From an uncultured Rhizobiaceae bacterium (GTDB lineage Bacteria > Pseudomonadota > Alphaproteobacteria > Rhizobiales > Rhizobiaceae), in contig CATQIJ010000001.1 of NCBI GenBank assembly GCA_958296345.1, positions 154,734 to 218,733 of the forward strand: a DNA stretch of 64,000 bases, in the 5' to 3' direction. Below the pieces are notes generated by a model. The model saw nothing but the letters and a program-made list of their open reading frames with translations, had not been told where the DNA came from and ran no database searches. Every line of letters starts with the position of its first letter. The first letter of the stretch is position 1. A program made the translations under genes and the position numbers. This document shows positions 9,135-18,729 of the stretch, in pieces.

Positions 9135-9628
9135 CGCTGAGTTGGATCAAAGATCGCGCAGGTTTCAGTGCCGTGCGCAATTAACTTGCCTTCTAACGTT
9201 TTGATTGTGCCTTCAGACGTTGCAAGCTTGCGTCCCATGTGAATAACACGGCCTTCGCAAACTACTTCACCTATTGCTTCGGTCATTGGGCGAATTAGGT
9301 TCACTTTAAATTCAGCAGTTGTATAAGCCATGCCAACAGGAACCATTGTCCAAACGCAACACGCAAGGGACGAATCCAAAATAGCGCCAGCCCAGCCCCC
9401 ATGCACAGTTCCTGCAGGATTATAATACTCATCTAAAGGAGAACCACGAAACACTACGCGTCCTTCATCCGCTTCTGTCATTCGAAAATTAAGCGCTTTA
9501 GCCATGGTTGGCGCTGGTAATTCACCGGCTATAATCTGCCTAGCTAGATCAAGACCTGAAACAGTCATTAATTTTTCTGGCGATATCACACCAAATTCTT
9601 GAGCATCATCATACCAATACTTATTCAC
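9131..9628 (-). CDS. PaaI-family hotdog-fold thioesterase
   Basis: The 165-residue protein has one hotdog domain. The family signature is clear: N-P-A-G-T-V-H-G-G-W-A-G (about residues 70-81), where the HGG segment starts the central helix, and a later FKVNLIRPM strand. The likely reaction is hydrolysis of an acyl-CoA thioester; the acyl group is unknown. The GTG start overlaps the recO stop as GTGA, so it is the last gene of the recO-era-rnc-lepB-acpS string (reading leftward). Confidence 0.85.
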   Translation of the reverse strand: MNKYWYDDAQEFGVISPEKLMTVSGLDLARQIIAGELPAPTMAKALNFRMTEADEGRVVFRGSPLDEYYNPAGTVHGGWAGAILDSSLACCVWTMVPVGMAYTTAEFKVNLIRPMTEAIGEVVCEGRVIHMGRKLATSEGTIKTLEGKLIAHGTETCAIFDPTQR

Positions 9629-10374
9629 GTGCGAACTCCATGTGTTAATTTAGTGATAGCCTTGATGAAGCCATGTCTTTCATCAGGATGTTTCATACCT
9701 CTTGGATTATAGATATGGCGATCTAGAAAGAAGCTGCTAAGTTTAAAGCCTTGATCAATTTGTTTTGATTGAGGCACTACACCCCAGCCTTCTTCGTATT
9801 TATTTAAAAACGCGGGAAATGTCAGCATCTTTTCTGCATAGGGTTTCCCCGCAGAAAGACTAACAGCGCGACCGGATTTAGGAGAAATATATTCAAGCTC
9901 ATGCGTCTGCCCTGTTGAGGCGCAACTATCAAAATCAAGCCCAAAACCAAGTTCTTCCAATAATACGAGCTCAAAGCGTATCATTAAGCTTGCGGCAATC
10001 TCTGCGTGTTCAAAATTCTCCATTAGAACACGCGATGCATTATACAACCCAACATGGGGATCACGCTCTGGAAGTAGCCTTAAATGAGAGGCAAGGGTTT
10101 GAATACCATAAATACCTAACTGACTTACCATTAAAGAAGCGGCGCGTAGGTCTTCTGCTTCAACAGTGTATGTACCCAATTGTTCTTCAAGCCTAGCTCG
10201 CCATTGAAGTGTAACGAAATTACCAGGTTGCAACAATGGACGCATACGAGATGACCTACCACCGCGCACGAGGCCTAGATGGCGGCCATGTTCAGCTGTC
10301 ATCACCTCAATAATACTACTGGTCTCGCCATGCTTACGCGCACCGAGAATCAATCCTTCGTCTTGCCAGTCCAT
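9625..10374 (-). CDS. recO: DNA repair protein RecO
   Basis: RecO loads RecA on SSB-coated single-stranded DNA with RecF and RecR and anneals complementary strands. The 249-residue protein has the N-terminal OB-fold opening WQDEGLILGARKHGETSSIIEVMT, with the typical 'G-x-v-x-GG-R-S' (GLVRGGRSSRMRP), then a helical region (LLEELGFGLDFDSCASTG) with the alphaproteobacterial C-A-x-T-G motif in place of a full zinc site. It follows era by 15 bp. Confidence 0.95.
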   Translation of the reverse strand: MDWQDEGLILGARKHGETSSIIEVMTAEHGRHLGLVRGGRSSRMRPLLQPGNFVTLQWRARLEEQLGTYTVEAEDLRAASLMVSQLGIYGIQTLASHLRLLPERDPHVGLYNASRVLMENFEHAEIAASLMIRFELVLLEELGFGLDFDSCASTGQTHELEYISPKSGRAVSLSAGKPYAEKMLTFPAFLNKYEEGWGVVPQSKQIDQGFKLSSFFLDRHIYNPRGMKHPDERHGFIKAITKLTHGVRT

Positions 10375-10389
10375 GAGATCAGTAAGACC

Positions 10390-11301
10390 TTAACCAATAG
10401 GAAATTCAAGTCCCATTTCGCGATAACGATCAGGATCATCACCCCAGTTTTCGCGAACCTTAACAAACAAAAAGAGGTGTACAGGTTGCTCAACAAGTTC
10501 AGTCAAATCTTTACGAGCTGCTGTAGAAATGGCCTTTATGGTCTGACCATTTTTACCAATTATAATTTTCTTTTGGCTTTGACGTTCAACGTAAATCACT
10601 TGTTGAATGCGAACCGAACCATCTTTTTTATCTTCCCAAGCTTCTGTCTCAACGTGAGAAGCGTAAGGAAGTTCTTGGTGGAGGCGAAGATAGATTTTCT
10701 CGCGAGTAACTTCAGCAGCTAGCATCCGTAAAGGCAGATCAGAAATCTGATCTTCCGGGTACATATACGGTCCTTCAGGCAGATTGGCAGAAAGGTAATT
10801 CATAAAATCCGCACAACCATCGCCATTTAGTGCTGATACCATGAACGTCTCATCAAATTCATGAAGTTCATGGAGTTTGGTTGTCAACTCTAAGAGCTTA
10901 TCACGCTGGATTTGGTCGATCTTGTTGATCAAAAGAACTATAGGGCCATTAACGGTTTTAAGCTTGCCCACGATTGTTTCAAGATCATCTGTTAAACCTC
11001 GTTCAGCATCAATCAGGAAGACACTTATGTCTGCATCTCTTGCACTGCCCCATGCAGTTGTAACCATAGCTTCATCAAGTCTTCTGCGAGGGGCAAAAAT
11101 ACCTGGCGTGTCAACAAAGATAATTTGGCAATTATCTTGAATTGCAATACCGCGCATCACTGCTCGGGTTGTCTGAACTTTATGAGTTACGATTGAAATT
11201 TTAGAACCAACCAACTGATTCATCAATGTGGATTTACCTGCATTCGGCGCACCAAGGAGTGCAACAAAACCTGAACGCGTGGGTTTATCATTTTCGGTCA
11301 A
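10390..11301 (-). CDS. era: Ribosome-assembly GTPase Era
   Basis: Era binds the 3' end of 16S rRNA and assists 30S maturation. The 303-residue protein has G1 GAPNAGKST (17-25), G3 DTPG and G4 NKID, followed by a C-terminal KH RNA-binding domain with IIIGKNGQTIKAI. Its ATG overlaps the rnc stop by 4 bp (ATGA), so the two are translationally coupled, as is usual in this order. Confidence 0.97.
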   Translation of the reverse strand: MTENDKPTRSGFVALLGAPNAGKSTLMNQLVGSKISIVTHKVQTTRAVMRGIAIQDNCQIIFVDTPGIFAPRRRLDEAMVTTAWGSARDADISVFLIDAERGLTDDLETIVGKLKTVNGPIVLLINKIDQIQRDKLLELTTKLHELHEFDETFMVSALNGDGCADFMNYLSANLPEGPYMYPEDQISDLPLRMLAAEVTREKIYLRLHQELPYASHVETEAWEDKKDGSVRIQQVIYVERQSQKKIIIGKNGQTIKAISTAARKDLTELVEQPVHLFLFVKVRENWGDDPDRYREMGLEFPIG

Positions 11302-12041
11302 ACTATTTTTCCTTCTGGGGTATTTTCATTCCAAACCCCTTCACGCACCAACATTTTTGTTGCGGCATTTTGTTCTGCAATTCTTTTTGATCTACCAATA
11401 CCAGTACATGCAATTTTCTCTGGTACTTTAACAGAAACCGTAAATTCAGGGTCGTGTGCCGGGCCTGTACGCTCTGTTTCTTTATACTTTGGCGTGCCAA
11501 GACTTTGAGCATGTGCCCACTCTTGAAGCGCTGTTTTTGAATCTCGTCTGGCTGTATTACTGTCTTCAATTCGTTTTGACCAAAAGCGATCTAAAAATTT
11601 CTGTGCTGCCTGTAATCCCCCATCTAAATAGATTGCAGCAATTATTGCTTCCATAACATCGGCACGAATGCTTTGCATCCGCTTACCTGTAATCTCTTTT
11701 AAATCACCACCTGTACGTATGAACTCATATAGAGAAATCTCATCAGCAATTTCTGCAAGAGTGCTTCCGCGTACTAAAGCATTATAGCGCAGTGCTAACT
11801 CGCCTTCAGTTGCTTCAGGAAACTTAAAATGAAGAATATGCGCAACGCATAAACCCAAAACACGATCACCTAAAAACTCAAGGCGCTGATAGTGAAAATT
11901 ATCATCGTTTTTCTTTTGAACACTTGGGTGCGTAAGCGCACGTTCAAGGTCTGAATAAGAATTAAACTTATAACCAATTCGCCCCTCAAGAACACCAAAC
12001 CGGCTCTTGCGACGCACTTCTTGGTTATTAGGTTCACTCAT
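11298..12041 (-). CDS. rnc: Ribonuclease III
   Basis: RNase III cleaves double-stranded RNA and processes rRNA precursors. I start it at ATG 12041 (MSEPNNQEVRRKSRF), which gives 247 residues and a 4-bp gap to lepB; the frame extends upstream only because it overlaps the lepB 3' end. The catalytic signature is YQRLEFLGDRVLGL (about residues 50-63), with the second acidic pair in the R-A-D-V-M-E-A-I-I-A-A-I-Y-L-D segment. A dsRNA-binding domain occupies the last 70 residues. Confidence 0.96.
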   Translation of the reverse strand: MSEPNNQEVRRKSRFGVLEGRIGYKFNSYSDLERALTHPSVQKKNDDNFHYQRLEFLGDRVLGLCVAHILHFKFPEATEGELALRYNALVRGSTLAEIADEISLYEFIRTGGDLKEITGKRMQSIRADVMEAIIAAIYLDGGLQAAQKFLDRFWSKRIEDSNTARRDSKTALQEWAHAQSLGTPKYKETERTGPAHDPEFTVSVKVPEKIACTGIGRSKRIAEQNAATKMLVREGVWNENTPEGKIV

Positions 12042-12045
12042 ATAA

Positions 12046-12810
12046 TCAAAGCCCTGTGAAGAAACGGCTGACGCGCAAGTTTTCCGGCCATTCCCAAACC
12101 GCCAATGGATGTTTTTCGTTACGGATAGAAAAGAATACAACTTTAGCTTTACCAACGAAGTTTTCTAAAGGAACAAAACCAACACTTAGACGGCTATCTG
12201 ATGAATTATCGCGATTATCACCCATCATGAAATAGTGCCCTTCTGGCACTTCAAAAACACGAGTATTATCTGTGCTACTCACGTTCACATCAAGCGTGCT
12301 ATAGGTGACGCCATTTGGTAGTGTTTCTGTGTAGCTTTGCACGATCTGACCTGTTTCATCATCTGTGAACAAGCCCGCACGTTCCCGTTTTACAGGAGTG
12401 CCATTGATGTGAAGCACACTATCGACCATCTGAATTTTATCTCCAGGAAGACCAACAACACGTTTTATGTAATCAATATTCGGATTAGGTGGAAACTTGA
12501 AAACTGCGATGTCACCACGTTCGGGATTAGAAGACAAAATCCGGCCATTAAAAAGATCCGGTGAAAATGGCAATGAATACTTTGAATAACCGTAGCTGAA
12601 CTTAGACACAAAAAGATAATCACCAACCAGAAGTGTATCTTTCATAGAACCTGACGGGATACTGAAAGGCTGGAAAAATAGAGTGCGTAAAATAACAGCT
12701 AAGATTAAAGCTTGAACGACAACTGATAAAGTTTCGCCAATTGCGCCACTTTTCTTTTCCAGATTTTCTTTCGATATATTCTCTTCTGACAAAAACCTAA
12801 TCCACTTCAA
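12046..12810 (-). CDS. lepB: Signal peptidase I
   Basis: This inner-membrane serine-lysine protease removes signal peptides from secreted proteins. The 254-residue protein has one N-terminal membrane helix (about 27-46), the catalytic Ser in IPSGSM (residue 55), the catalytic Lys in YIKRVVGLPGD, and the box E motif GDNRDNSSDSR. It is followed after 4 bp by rnc and preceded after 9 bp by acpS. Confidence 0.97.
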   Translation of the reverse strand: MKWIRFLSEENISKENLEKKSGAIGETLSVVVQALILAVILRTLFFQPFSIPSGSMKDTLLVGDYLFVSKFSYGYSKYSLPFSPDLFNGRILSSNPERGDIAVFKFPPNPNIDYIKRVVGLPGDKIQMVDSVLHINGTPVKRERAGLFTDDETGQIVQSYTETLPNGVTYSTLDVNVSSTDNTRVFEVPEGHYFMMGDNRDNSSDSRLSVGFVPLENFVGKAKVVFFSIRNEKHPLAVWEWPENLRVSRFFTGL

Positions 12811-12819
12811 ATAATGTAT

Positions 12820-13224
12820 TCAACCCCCTTGAGGAATTGCTTCTATTATAACAAAAGCCTGCGCAAGGGGAAAATCATCTGTAATTGTTACATGTACATG
12901 TGGTTGGTAGCCACTAGGTATGATTTCCGCAAGCCTTTTTGCAGCACCATTTGTCAACATCATGGTCGGTTTGCCATTTTTATCATTCACAACACCCATA
13001 TCACGCCAAAAAACGCCATTTGAGATACCTGTGCCCAAGGCTTTACAGCAAGCTTCTTTGGCCGCGAAACGCTTTGCATAAGATGCTGCGCGATTTCTTC
13101 TTTTATCTGATTTTTTTTGCTCAACATCGGTAAAAACACGATTTGTAAAGCGATCTCCATGCCGTGCTATTGATTTTTCAATCCTACGGATATCGATTAA
13201 ATCACTTCCAAGACCAATTATCAT
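12820..13224 (-). CDS. acpS: Holo-[acyl-carrier-protein] synthase
   Basis: AcpS attaches the 4'-phosphopantetheine arm of CoA to acyl carrier protein. The 134-residue protein has the metal-binding Asp of [15 protein letters not shown] (residue 8) and the second motif [14 protein letters not shown] with its catalytic Glu. It probably heads the acpS-lepB-rnc-era-recO operon. Confidence 0.96.
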   Translation of the reverse strand: MIIGLGSDLIDIRRIEKSIARHGDRFTNRVFTDVEQKKSDKRRNRAASYAKRFAAKEACCKALGTGISNGVFWRDMGVVNDKNGKPTMMLTNGAAKRLAEIIPSGYQPHVHVTITDDFPLAQAFVIIEAIPQGG

Positions 13225-13294
13225 GAGAAATATGAGCGCCTACAAATATGTTCAGTAACTATCGTTAAGAGAACATATGAATTATTGGTCTTAA

Positions 13295-13891
13295 TTACAA
13301 ATTGGAAGAGGCATTTGCTGCTTTTTTTGCAATACGTTTTTTTCTGGCAGTATGAAATAAACCTGCAGCCCAGCGCGTCACAATGTATCCGATGATACCA
13401 AAGCATATACCAAGAGGAATACCACCAATCATCATTGGCTTAATAACAGGATCCCAAATTCCAATCATGGCATCCCATATGCCTGAAAGGCCATTATCAA
13501 AAAAGCTGACACCTTCTAATCCTGTTGACCCATCGCCCCCCTCAACTGGCGTTTCACCAGATAAGATAAAGTTTCCAAGATTATAGGTTGATGCCCAGAT
13601 AAACGGGAATGTGATTGGGTTGCCAAAAAAGGTGCCTGAGGCTGCAGCAAGAAAATTACCTGCAATAATATAAGCGACAACAAACGCTATGATGAAGTGC
13701 AAACCAAGCAATGGCGTGAAAGAAGCAAATACACCAGCCGCAACACCAGCAGAAATAGCATGAGGTGAAGCTGTTAGACGCAGAACACGCTTAGACACGT
13801 ATTTTGCAGACCTGCCCCAACTACGGCGTGGCCATAGCGAAACTCTAATTGTTTCGCCCCAAGTTACAGGTTTTTTTCTACCAAAAAGCAT
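13295..13891 (-). CDS. DUF2062 domain membrane protein
   Basis: The 198-residue protein has several hydrophobic segments. It shows the DUF2062 pattern: SPHAISAGVAAGVFASFTP followed by P-L-L-G-L-H, then G-N-P-I-T-F-P-F-I-W, and a terminal helix with a strongly basic tail (KKRIAKKAANA). The family is common in Proteobacteria and has no settled function; in Rhizobiales it usually lies between acpS and pyrE, as here. Confidence 0.88.
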   Translation of the reverse strand: MLFGRKKPVTWGETIRVSLWPRRSWGRSAKYVSKRVLRLTASPHAISAGVAAGVFASFTPLLGLHFIIAFVVAYIIAGNFLAAASGTFFGNPITFPFIWASTYNLGNFILSGETPVEGGDGSTGLEGVSFFDNGLSGIWDAMIGIWDPVIKPMMIGGIPLGICFGIIGYIVTRWAAGLFHTARKKRIAKKAANASSNL

Positions 13892-13982
13892 ATGTTTTAA
13901 ATTATCATTTGTCTAAGTTGGGCTTAATTTAGCACAGAGCACTTAACATCTTATTTCACTATTTAGGATTTATGATGAACTT

Positions 13983-14561
13983 TTAAAGATTTCTGCTTCC
14001 AGGTTTTGTCGTAGGTATATTTGCTAGCTCTGGCGGAAGGTTATCTGCGGCATAGGCTGGAACTTCATATTCAGCTAATGCAATCAGCGGAACGCCTACC
14101 TCTGATTTACCGACGGATCTGTCTACCAGACAAGCGGCGGCTAGAACGTCTGCACCAATATCTTTTAGCGATTGAACTGTTTCACGAATTGAAAGGCCAG
14201 TTGTTACAATATCTTCGATGATGACAACGCGGGCACCTTTTTCGATTTCAAAGCGACGAAGCTTAAATACACCGTCTTCACGCTCCACCCAAACATTTGG
14301 GACACCAAGATGCTTGGACGTTTCAAAAGCTGGAATGATACCGCCTACTGCAGGAGCAACAACATAATCAATGCCTTCTGGAAATTTTTCAGATACGCGC
14401 TCCGCAAGTGCCTTACAGAGGATTTCCGTTTTATCTGCGTGCATAAAAACGCGAGCTTTTTGCAAAAATACTGGACTATGCAAGCCAGATGTCAAAATAA
14501 AATGACCTTCTAACATTGCACCACATTCACGGAAAATTTCTAGAACGTCTTCAGTTTGCAT
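13983..14561 (-). CDS. pyrE: Orotate phosphoribosyltransferase
   Basis: PyrE joins orotate and PRPP to give orotidine monophosphate in pyrimidine synthesis. The 192-residue protein has the PRPP-binding motif VVIIEDIVTTGLS (about 112-124), the FILTSGLHSPVFLQK N-terminal loop and the catalytic loop around VEREDGVFKLRR. It starts 10 bp after the rsh stop and is probably cotranscribed with it. Confidence 0.95.
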   Translation of the reverse strand: MQTEDVLEIFRECGAMLEGHFILTSGLHSPVFLQKARVFMHADKTEILCKALAERVSEKFPEGIDYVVAPAVGGIIPAFETSKHLGVPNVWVEREDGVFKLRRFEIEKGARVVIIEDIVTTGLSIRETVQSLKDIGADVLAAACLVDRSVGKSEVGVPLIALAEYEVPAYAADNLPPELANIPTTKPGSRNL

Positions 14562-14570
14562 TATCGCCTC

Positions 14571-16709
14571 TTATCCAGTTATCCGGTCAACTTTTGTTGT
14601 AATGGATTTTGCACTTAATTGTTTGATGATTTGGGTTAAATGACTTAGCCCCCAAACATCAATATCTATTTCCATCTCCATGAACTCACCCACTAGAACT
14701 TTCATAGAGAGATTTTGTATATTACCATCATTTTGCGCTATAACTTCTGCAACAAGCGCCAGAATACCAGGCTTATTATCAACAAGTACTTTTATGCGCG
14801 CAGGAAACCGTTCTTGTTTATTTTCATCAACGTCCCATCTAACATCAATTAGATGTGCACCATCATCCTTAAAACGAGCAAGCGTTTTTGACTCTGATGG
14901 ATAAATTGTTATGCCTTCTCCTGGAACTAAAATACCAACAATATTATCACCTGGAATAGCACCGCCGTCAGTTGAAAACTTAACGGGCAAATCACTATTT
15001 ATGCCCCGAATTGGAATAACGGGTGATGTAGTTACTTCTTGGTTCTTGTTATCAGGCGCATCATTTGTGATCGCTTCGTTTGGATCATAATCAGGATAGA
15101 TTGATAAAATTACATTTTTAGCAAGCATCTCGTTGCGCCCCACTTCTGTGAGCACATCCTCAAGCGAGTCTCTTGCAAGCCGAGGCAGTGCAACTTCCAA
15201 AAGTTCTGTGCTGTATTTTTTACCGGCTTTAGCAAAAGCACGTTCTAAAATTCGGGCACCAAGTGTTGAATATTGTTTTCTGGCAGCTTGTCTGCTTGCA
15301 CGTCTAATTGAAGAACGTGCCTTGCCCGTTGTAACAACAGATTCCCACGCGGCAGGCGGGCTTTGTTTTTCTGAGCGAATGATATCAACCTCATCGCCAT
15401 TTTGAAGTTCGGTAATAACAGGCATTATTTTGCCGTTCAATTTACAACCAATGCAAGTATTACCAATGTCTGTATGAACTGCATAAGCAAAGTCTATTGG
15501 CGTTGCGCCTTTTGGCAATGCAATAATTCTTCCCTTTGGGGTGAAGCAGAAAACCTGATCCAAGAACAATTCTAGCTTTGTGTGCTCAAGGAACTCTTCC
15601 GGATTATCGCCTTCTGCTAATTGTTCAATTGTTTTGCGCAAGGATTCGTACGCACTGCTTTCAAGAAGTGGTTCTTCACCATCCTTATATGACGCGTGCG
15701 CTGCGATACCGTATTCTGCGACCTTATGCATTTGCTCAGTTCTAATTTGCAGTTCAACGCGCTGTCTGGCGGGGCCAACAACTGTTGTATGAATTGAGCG
15801 GTAATCATTTTGCTTTGGAACTGAGATATAATCTTTGAAACGCCCGGGTACATTCGCCCATTCCATATGAACAAAGCCAAGCGTTCGATAACAATCTTCT
15901 AAGCTTTCGACGACTATTCTAAACCCATATATATCCGAGAGTTGCCTGAAGTTTAATCCCTTACTCTCCATTTTTCTAAAGACAGAATATGGCTTCTTTT
16001 GCCGACTGGTAACCCTTGCTTTAATTCCAGCTTCTGTAAGCTTTTTCTCGAGATTTTCAGAAATCTCTATGGTGAGGGATTTATTTTTCTCTACAAGTTC
16101 TTCCAGATGACCAATAACAGTTTCATATGCTTCTGGATTAATATAACGAAATGATAGTTCTTCAAGTTCGTCGCGCAAATCTTGCATCCCAATGCGGCCG
16201 GCAAGAGGGGCGTAGATTTCCATTGTTTCAGTTGCAATTCGCTTACATTTATCAGCGCGCATCGCACCTAAAGTACGCATATTGTGCAAGCGATCAGATA
16301 GTTTAACGAGCAGCACCCGAATGTCATCTGAAATAGCTAGCAAGAGACGCCGTAAGTTCTCTGCTTGCTTTGCTTGTGCTGTTACAAGATCAAGACGTTT
16401 AAGTTTGGTTAGGCCTTCGACAAGGTGACCAATTTTTTCTCCGAAAAGCTCATCTATTTCACGGCGGGTTGCATCAGTGTCTTCAATCGTATCGTGAAGA
16501 AGTGCAACGGCAATTGTTTCTTCATCCAAATGCAAGTCAGTTAAGATTGCTGCAACTTCTAGGGGATGAGAAAAATATGGGTCGCCACTAGCGCGTTTTT
16601 GTTCGCCATGTTTTTGCATAGCGTAGACATAAGCTTTGTTCAGCAATGCCTCGTTCGGATTATCAATATATCCTGCAACTCGTTCAACGAGCTCGTATTG
16701 GCGCATCAT
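14571..16709 (-). CDS. rsh: Bifunctional (p)ppGpp synthetase/hydrolase
   Basis: This single RelA/SpoT homologue makes and degrades the alarmone (p)ppGpp. The 712-residue protein has, in order, an HD hydrolase domain (FSHPLEVAAIL, ALLHDTIED, KLSDRLHNMRT), a synthetase domain (YGFRIVVESL, GRFKDYISVPK, with NDY where many families have NGY, normal in alphaproteobacteria), a TGS domain (FTPKGRIIALPKGATPIDFA) and a C-terminal ACT domain (IKVLVDNKPGILALVAEV). All catalytic motifs are present in both domains. It lies downstream of rpoZ, separated by a terminator. Confidence 0.96.
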   Translation of the reverse strand: MMRQYELVERVAGYIDNPNEALLNKAYVYAMQKHGEQKRASGDPYFSHPLEVAAILTDLHLDEETIAVALLHDTIEDTDATRREIDELFGEKIGHLVEGLTKLKRLDLVTAQAKQAENLRRLLLAISDDIRVLLVKLSDRLHNMRTLGAMRADKCKRIATETMEIYAPLAGRIGMQDLRDELEELSFRYINPEAYETVIGHLEELVEKNKSLTIEISENLEKKLTEAGIKARVTSRQKKPYSVFRKMESKGLNFRQLSDIYGFRIVVESLEDCYRTLGFVHMEWANVPGRFKDYISVPKQNDYRSIHTTVVGPARQRVELQIRTEQMHKVAEYGIAAHASYKDGEEPLLESSAYESLRKTIEQLAEGDNPEEFLEHTKLELFLDQVFCFTPKGRIIALPKGATPIDFAYAVHTDIGNTCIGCKLNGKIMPVITELQNGDEVDIIRSEKQSPPAAWESVVTTGKARSSIRRASRQAARKQYSTLGARILERAFAKAGKKYSTELLEVALPRLARDSLEDVLTEVGRNEMLAKNVILSIYPDYDPNEAITNDAPDNKNQEVTTSPVIPIRGINSDLPVKFSTDGGAIPGDNIVGILVPGEGITIYPSESKTLARFKDDGAHLIDVRWDVDENKQERFPARIKVLVDNKPGILALVAEVIAQNDGNIQNLSMKVLVGEFMEMEIDIDVWGLSHLTQIIKQLSAKSITTKVDRITG

Positions 16710-16746
16710 AAGCTTTTATCACACAAAAATTTCATACCCATAATAT

Positions 16747-16781
16747 GAAACATCCGGCGAAGGTTTTAAACCTGCCGGATG
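16747..16781 (-). terminator. Terminator downstream of rpoZ
   Basis: The stem CATCCGGC (16751-16758) pairs with GCCGGATG (16774-16781). The inner AGG/CCT pairs extend it around a TTTTAAA loop. The minus-strand T-rich tail (TTTCATATTA) follows. It separates rpoZ from rsh. Confidence 0.75.
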
Positions 16782-16809
16782 CTATAAAAGTCAAATTTTT
16801 GAAAATAAC

Positions 16810-17229
16810 TTAGTAATCGTCATTTTTTTCTGGTGGTACAAGACCTTCGATACCAGCAAGAAGCTCTTCTTCAGAAAGACTATCGAATGTTACTTCTGGC
16901 TCTGCTGTATCAGGTGTATCTGACATCATTGCAGGTTCAGGCATTTCAGCAACATCTGGTAGTTCATCAACTTCAATTGTTTCGCCTTCTGGCTCATCAA
17001 CTTCAACTTGCTTTTGCAATGAATGAATAAGATCTTCTTCCAAATCACCTGGAGAAAGAGTTTCATCAGCAATCTCGCGAAGTGCAACAACAGGATTTTT
17101 GTCATTGTCGCGTGGAACTGTAATTTCGCCGCCACTTGAAATTTGGCGCGCACGATGACCAGCAAGTAATACTAGTTCAAAACGGTTTTCAATCTTGTCG
17201 ACGCAATCTTCGACTGTAACTCGTGCCAT
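16810..17229 (-). CDS. rpoZ: RNA polymerase omega subunit
   Basis: Omega assists RNA polymerase assembly and is needed for ppGpp binding site 1. The 139-residue protein has the family core [19 protein letters not shown], then [11 protein letters not shown] and [18 protein letters not shown]. The remaining ~70 residues are an acidic, low-complexity tail typical of alphaproteobacterial RpoZ. The neighbouring rsh makes the alarmone that acts on this subunit. Confidence 0.95.
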   Translation of the reverse strand: MARVTVEDCVDKIENRFELVLLAGHRARQISSGGEITVPRDNDKNPVVALREIADETLSPGDLEEDLIHSLQKQVEVDEPEGETIEVDELPDVAEMPEPAMMSDTPDTAEPEVTFDSLSEEELLAGIEGLVPPEKNDDY

Positions 17230-17483
17230 AATATAGCCCTCATAAATTTGGGAATTTGCCCGTGTCTAACGCTTAATCATGTAAATTTCAAGAAAATTCG
17301 TACTGATTTAATAGCATATACCAATTAAGTCATTCCTCTTGAAATTCATCCCCTCCGCATTATGTGATTCATTGTTAGAAGCAATTAATTTTTTAGACAG
17401 CTAAAATATTAATGACATAAATATTTAGCCTAGTTCAATTCAATTTTTAAAGCCAAAAACTCTATAATTACAGGTAATTTCTA

Positions 17484-18070
17484 ATGTTTGACCAACGTGA
17501 AAAGATAGCTCTCCTTATTGATGGTGCAAATTTATATGCAACTTCTAAAGCGCTTGGGTTTGATGTCGACTACAAAAAAAATGCTGAAGTATTTTAATTC
17601 ACAAGGCTACTTGCTCCGCGCATATTATTATACCGCCATCGTTGAGGATCAAGAATACTCCTCCATACGCCCACTGATTGATTGGCTTGATTATAATGGC
17701 TACCGTGTTGTCACTAAACCTGCGAAAGAGTTTACAGACTCGGCAGGACGACGAAAAATCAAAGGCAATATGGACATGGAACTTGCTGTAGATGCCATGG
17801 AGCTTTTCTACAACTGTTGACCATATGGTTCTATTTTCTGGAGACGGCGACTTCAGATACTTAGTCGAAGCGCTACAAAGGCGTGGACGCAAAGTTACTG
17901 TTATCTCAACTACGCGTACTAATCCTCCAATGATTGTAGATGATTTGCGGCGGCAGGCTGATAATTTTATTGAACTGACATCAATGAAAAATGAAATAGG
18001 CAGAGACCCATCAGAGAAACCACATTATGATACAGAATCAGAAGATGACGATTATGATGATGATGATTGA
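17484..18070 (+). CDS. NYN-domain (LabA/DUF88) protein, split by two homopolymer indels
   Basis: Three frames join into one protein of about 194 residues: MFDQREKIALLIDGANLYA, then KMLKYFNSQGYLLRAYYYTA through GNMDMELAVDAMEL, then VDHMVLFSGDGDFRYLVEAL. These carry the NYN nuclease acidic residues (LIDGAN, NMDMELA, FSGDGDF) expected for a PIN-like metal-dependent ribonuclease fold. The breaks are an extra A in A8 (17574-17581) and an extra T in T4 (17804-17807). The C-terminus is highly acidic. The TGA overlaps the next gene's ATG. In Rhizobiales this gene sits by rpoZ/rsh, as here. I consider the breaks sequence errors. Confidence 0.8.
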
Positions 18071-18720
18071 TGGAAACCGATCTTAACGACCCACACCGCG
18101 ATTGTGATATATGCCCAAGACTAAAGGCATTCATTGATGCGCAACGTGTAAAAGAACCAAGCTGGCATAATGCGCCTGTCGATACTTGGGTATCGAACAA
18201 GGGTGATGAAGACGTAAAATTACTAATCATTGGGCTTGCACCTGGTCTTAGAGGAGCTAACCAGACTGGCCGTCCATTTACAGGCGACTGGGCGGGCGAT
18301 TTACTTTACTCGACATTACTTAAGTTTGATTTTGCCTCTGGTGTTTATGAAGCTAATCCAGATGATACTTTAAAACTTAATCAGTCTGCCATCACTAATG
18401 CAGTTAGGTGTGTACCGCCAGAAAACAAACCTATTGGTGCTGAAATTAATAATTGCAGACCCTTTTTGATTAATACCTTTAAGCGTTTCACCAATTTAAA
18501 AGCACTTGTGACACTTGGCAAAATTTCTCACGATTCTACTGTGCGCGCTTTGGGAGGCAAAGTATCCGCAACGCCTTTTGGGCACAATGTGAAGCATGAT
18601 GTTGGGGGCTATATGATTTTTTCAAGCTATCATTGCTCGCGTTATAATACGAATACTGGGCGACTTACTGAAACCATGTTTGAAGATGTTTTTGAAAATG
18701 TACGCAATTCAATTAATTAG
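18070..18720 (+). CDS. Family 5-like uracil-DNA glycosylase (UDGb)
   Basis: This enzyme would excise uracil, and probably other deaminated bases, from DNA. The protein has about 216 residues from ATG 18070, which overlaps the previous stop as TGATG. N-terminal Cys residues (DCDICPRL) and a later Cys (AVRCVPPENKP) suggest the Fe-S cluster of families 4/5. Motif 1 is GLAPGLRGANQTGRPFTGD, with the A-P-G-x-x-G-A-N form of family 5, and motif 3 is SSYHCSRYNTNTGRLT. Confidence 0.85.
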   Translation: METDLNDPHRDCDICPRLKAFIDAQRVKEPSWHNAPVDTWVSNKGDEDVKLLIIGLAPGLRGANQTGRPFTGDWAGDLLYSTLLKFDFASGVYEANPDDTLKLNQSAITNAVRCVPPENKPIGAEINNCRPFLINTFKRFTNLKALVTLGKISHDSTVRALGGKVSATPFGHNVKHDVGGYMIFSSYHCSRYNTNTGRLTETMFEDVFENVRNSIN

Positions 18721-18729
18721 ATTAACGGC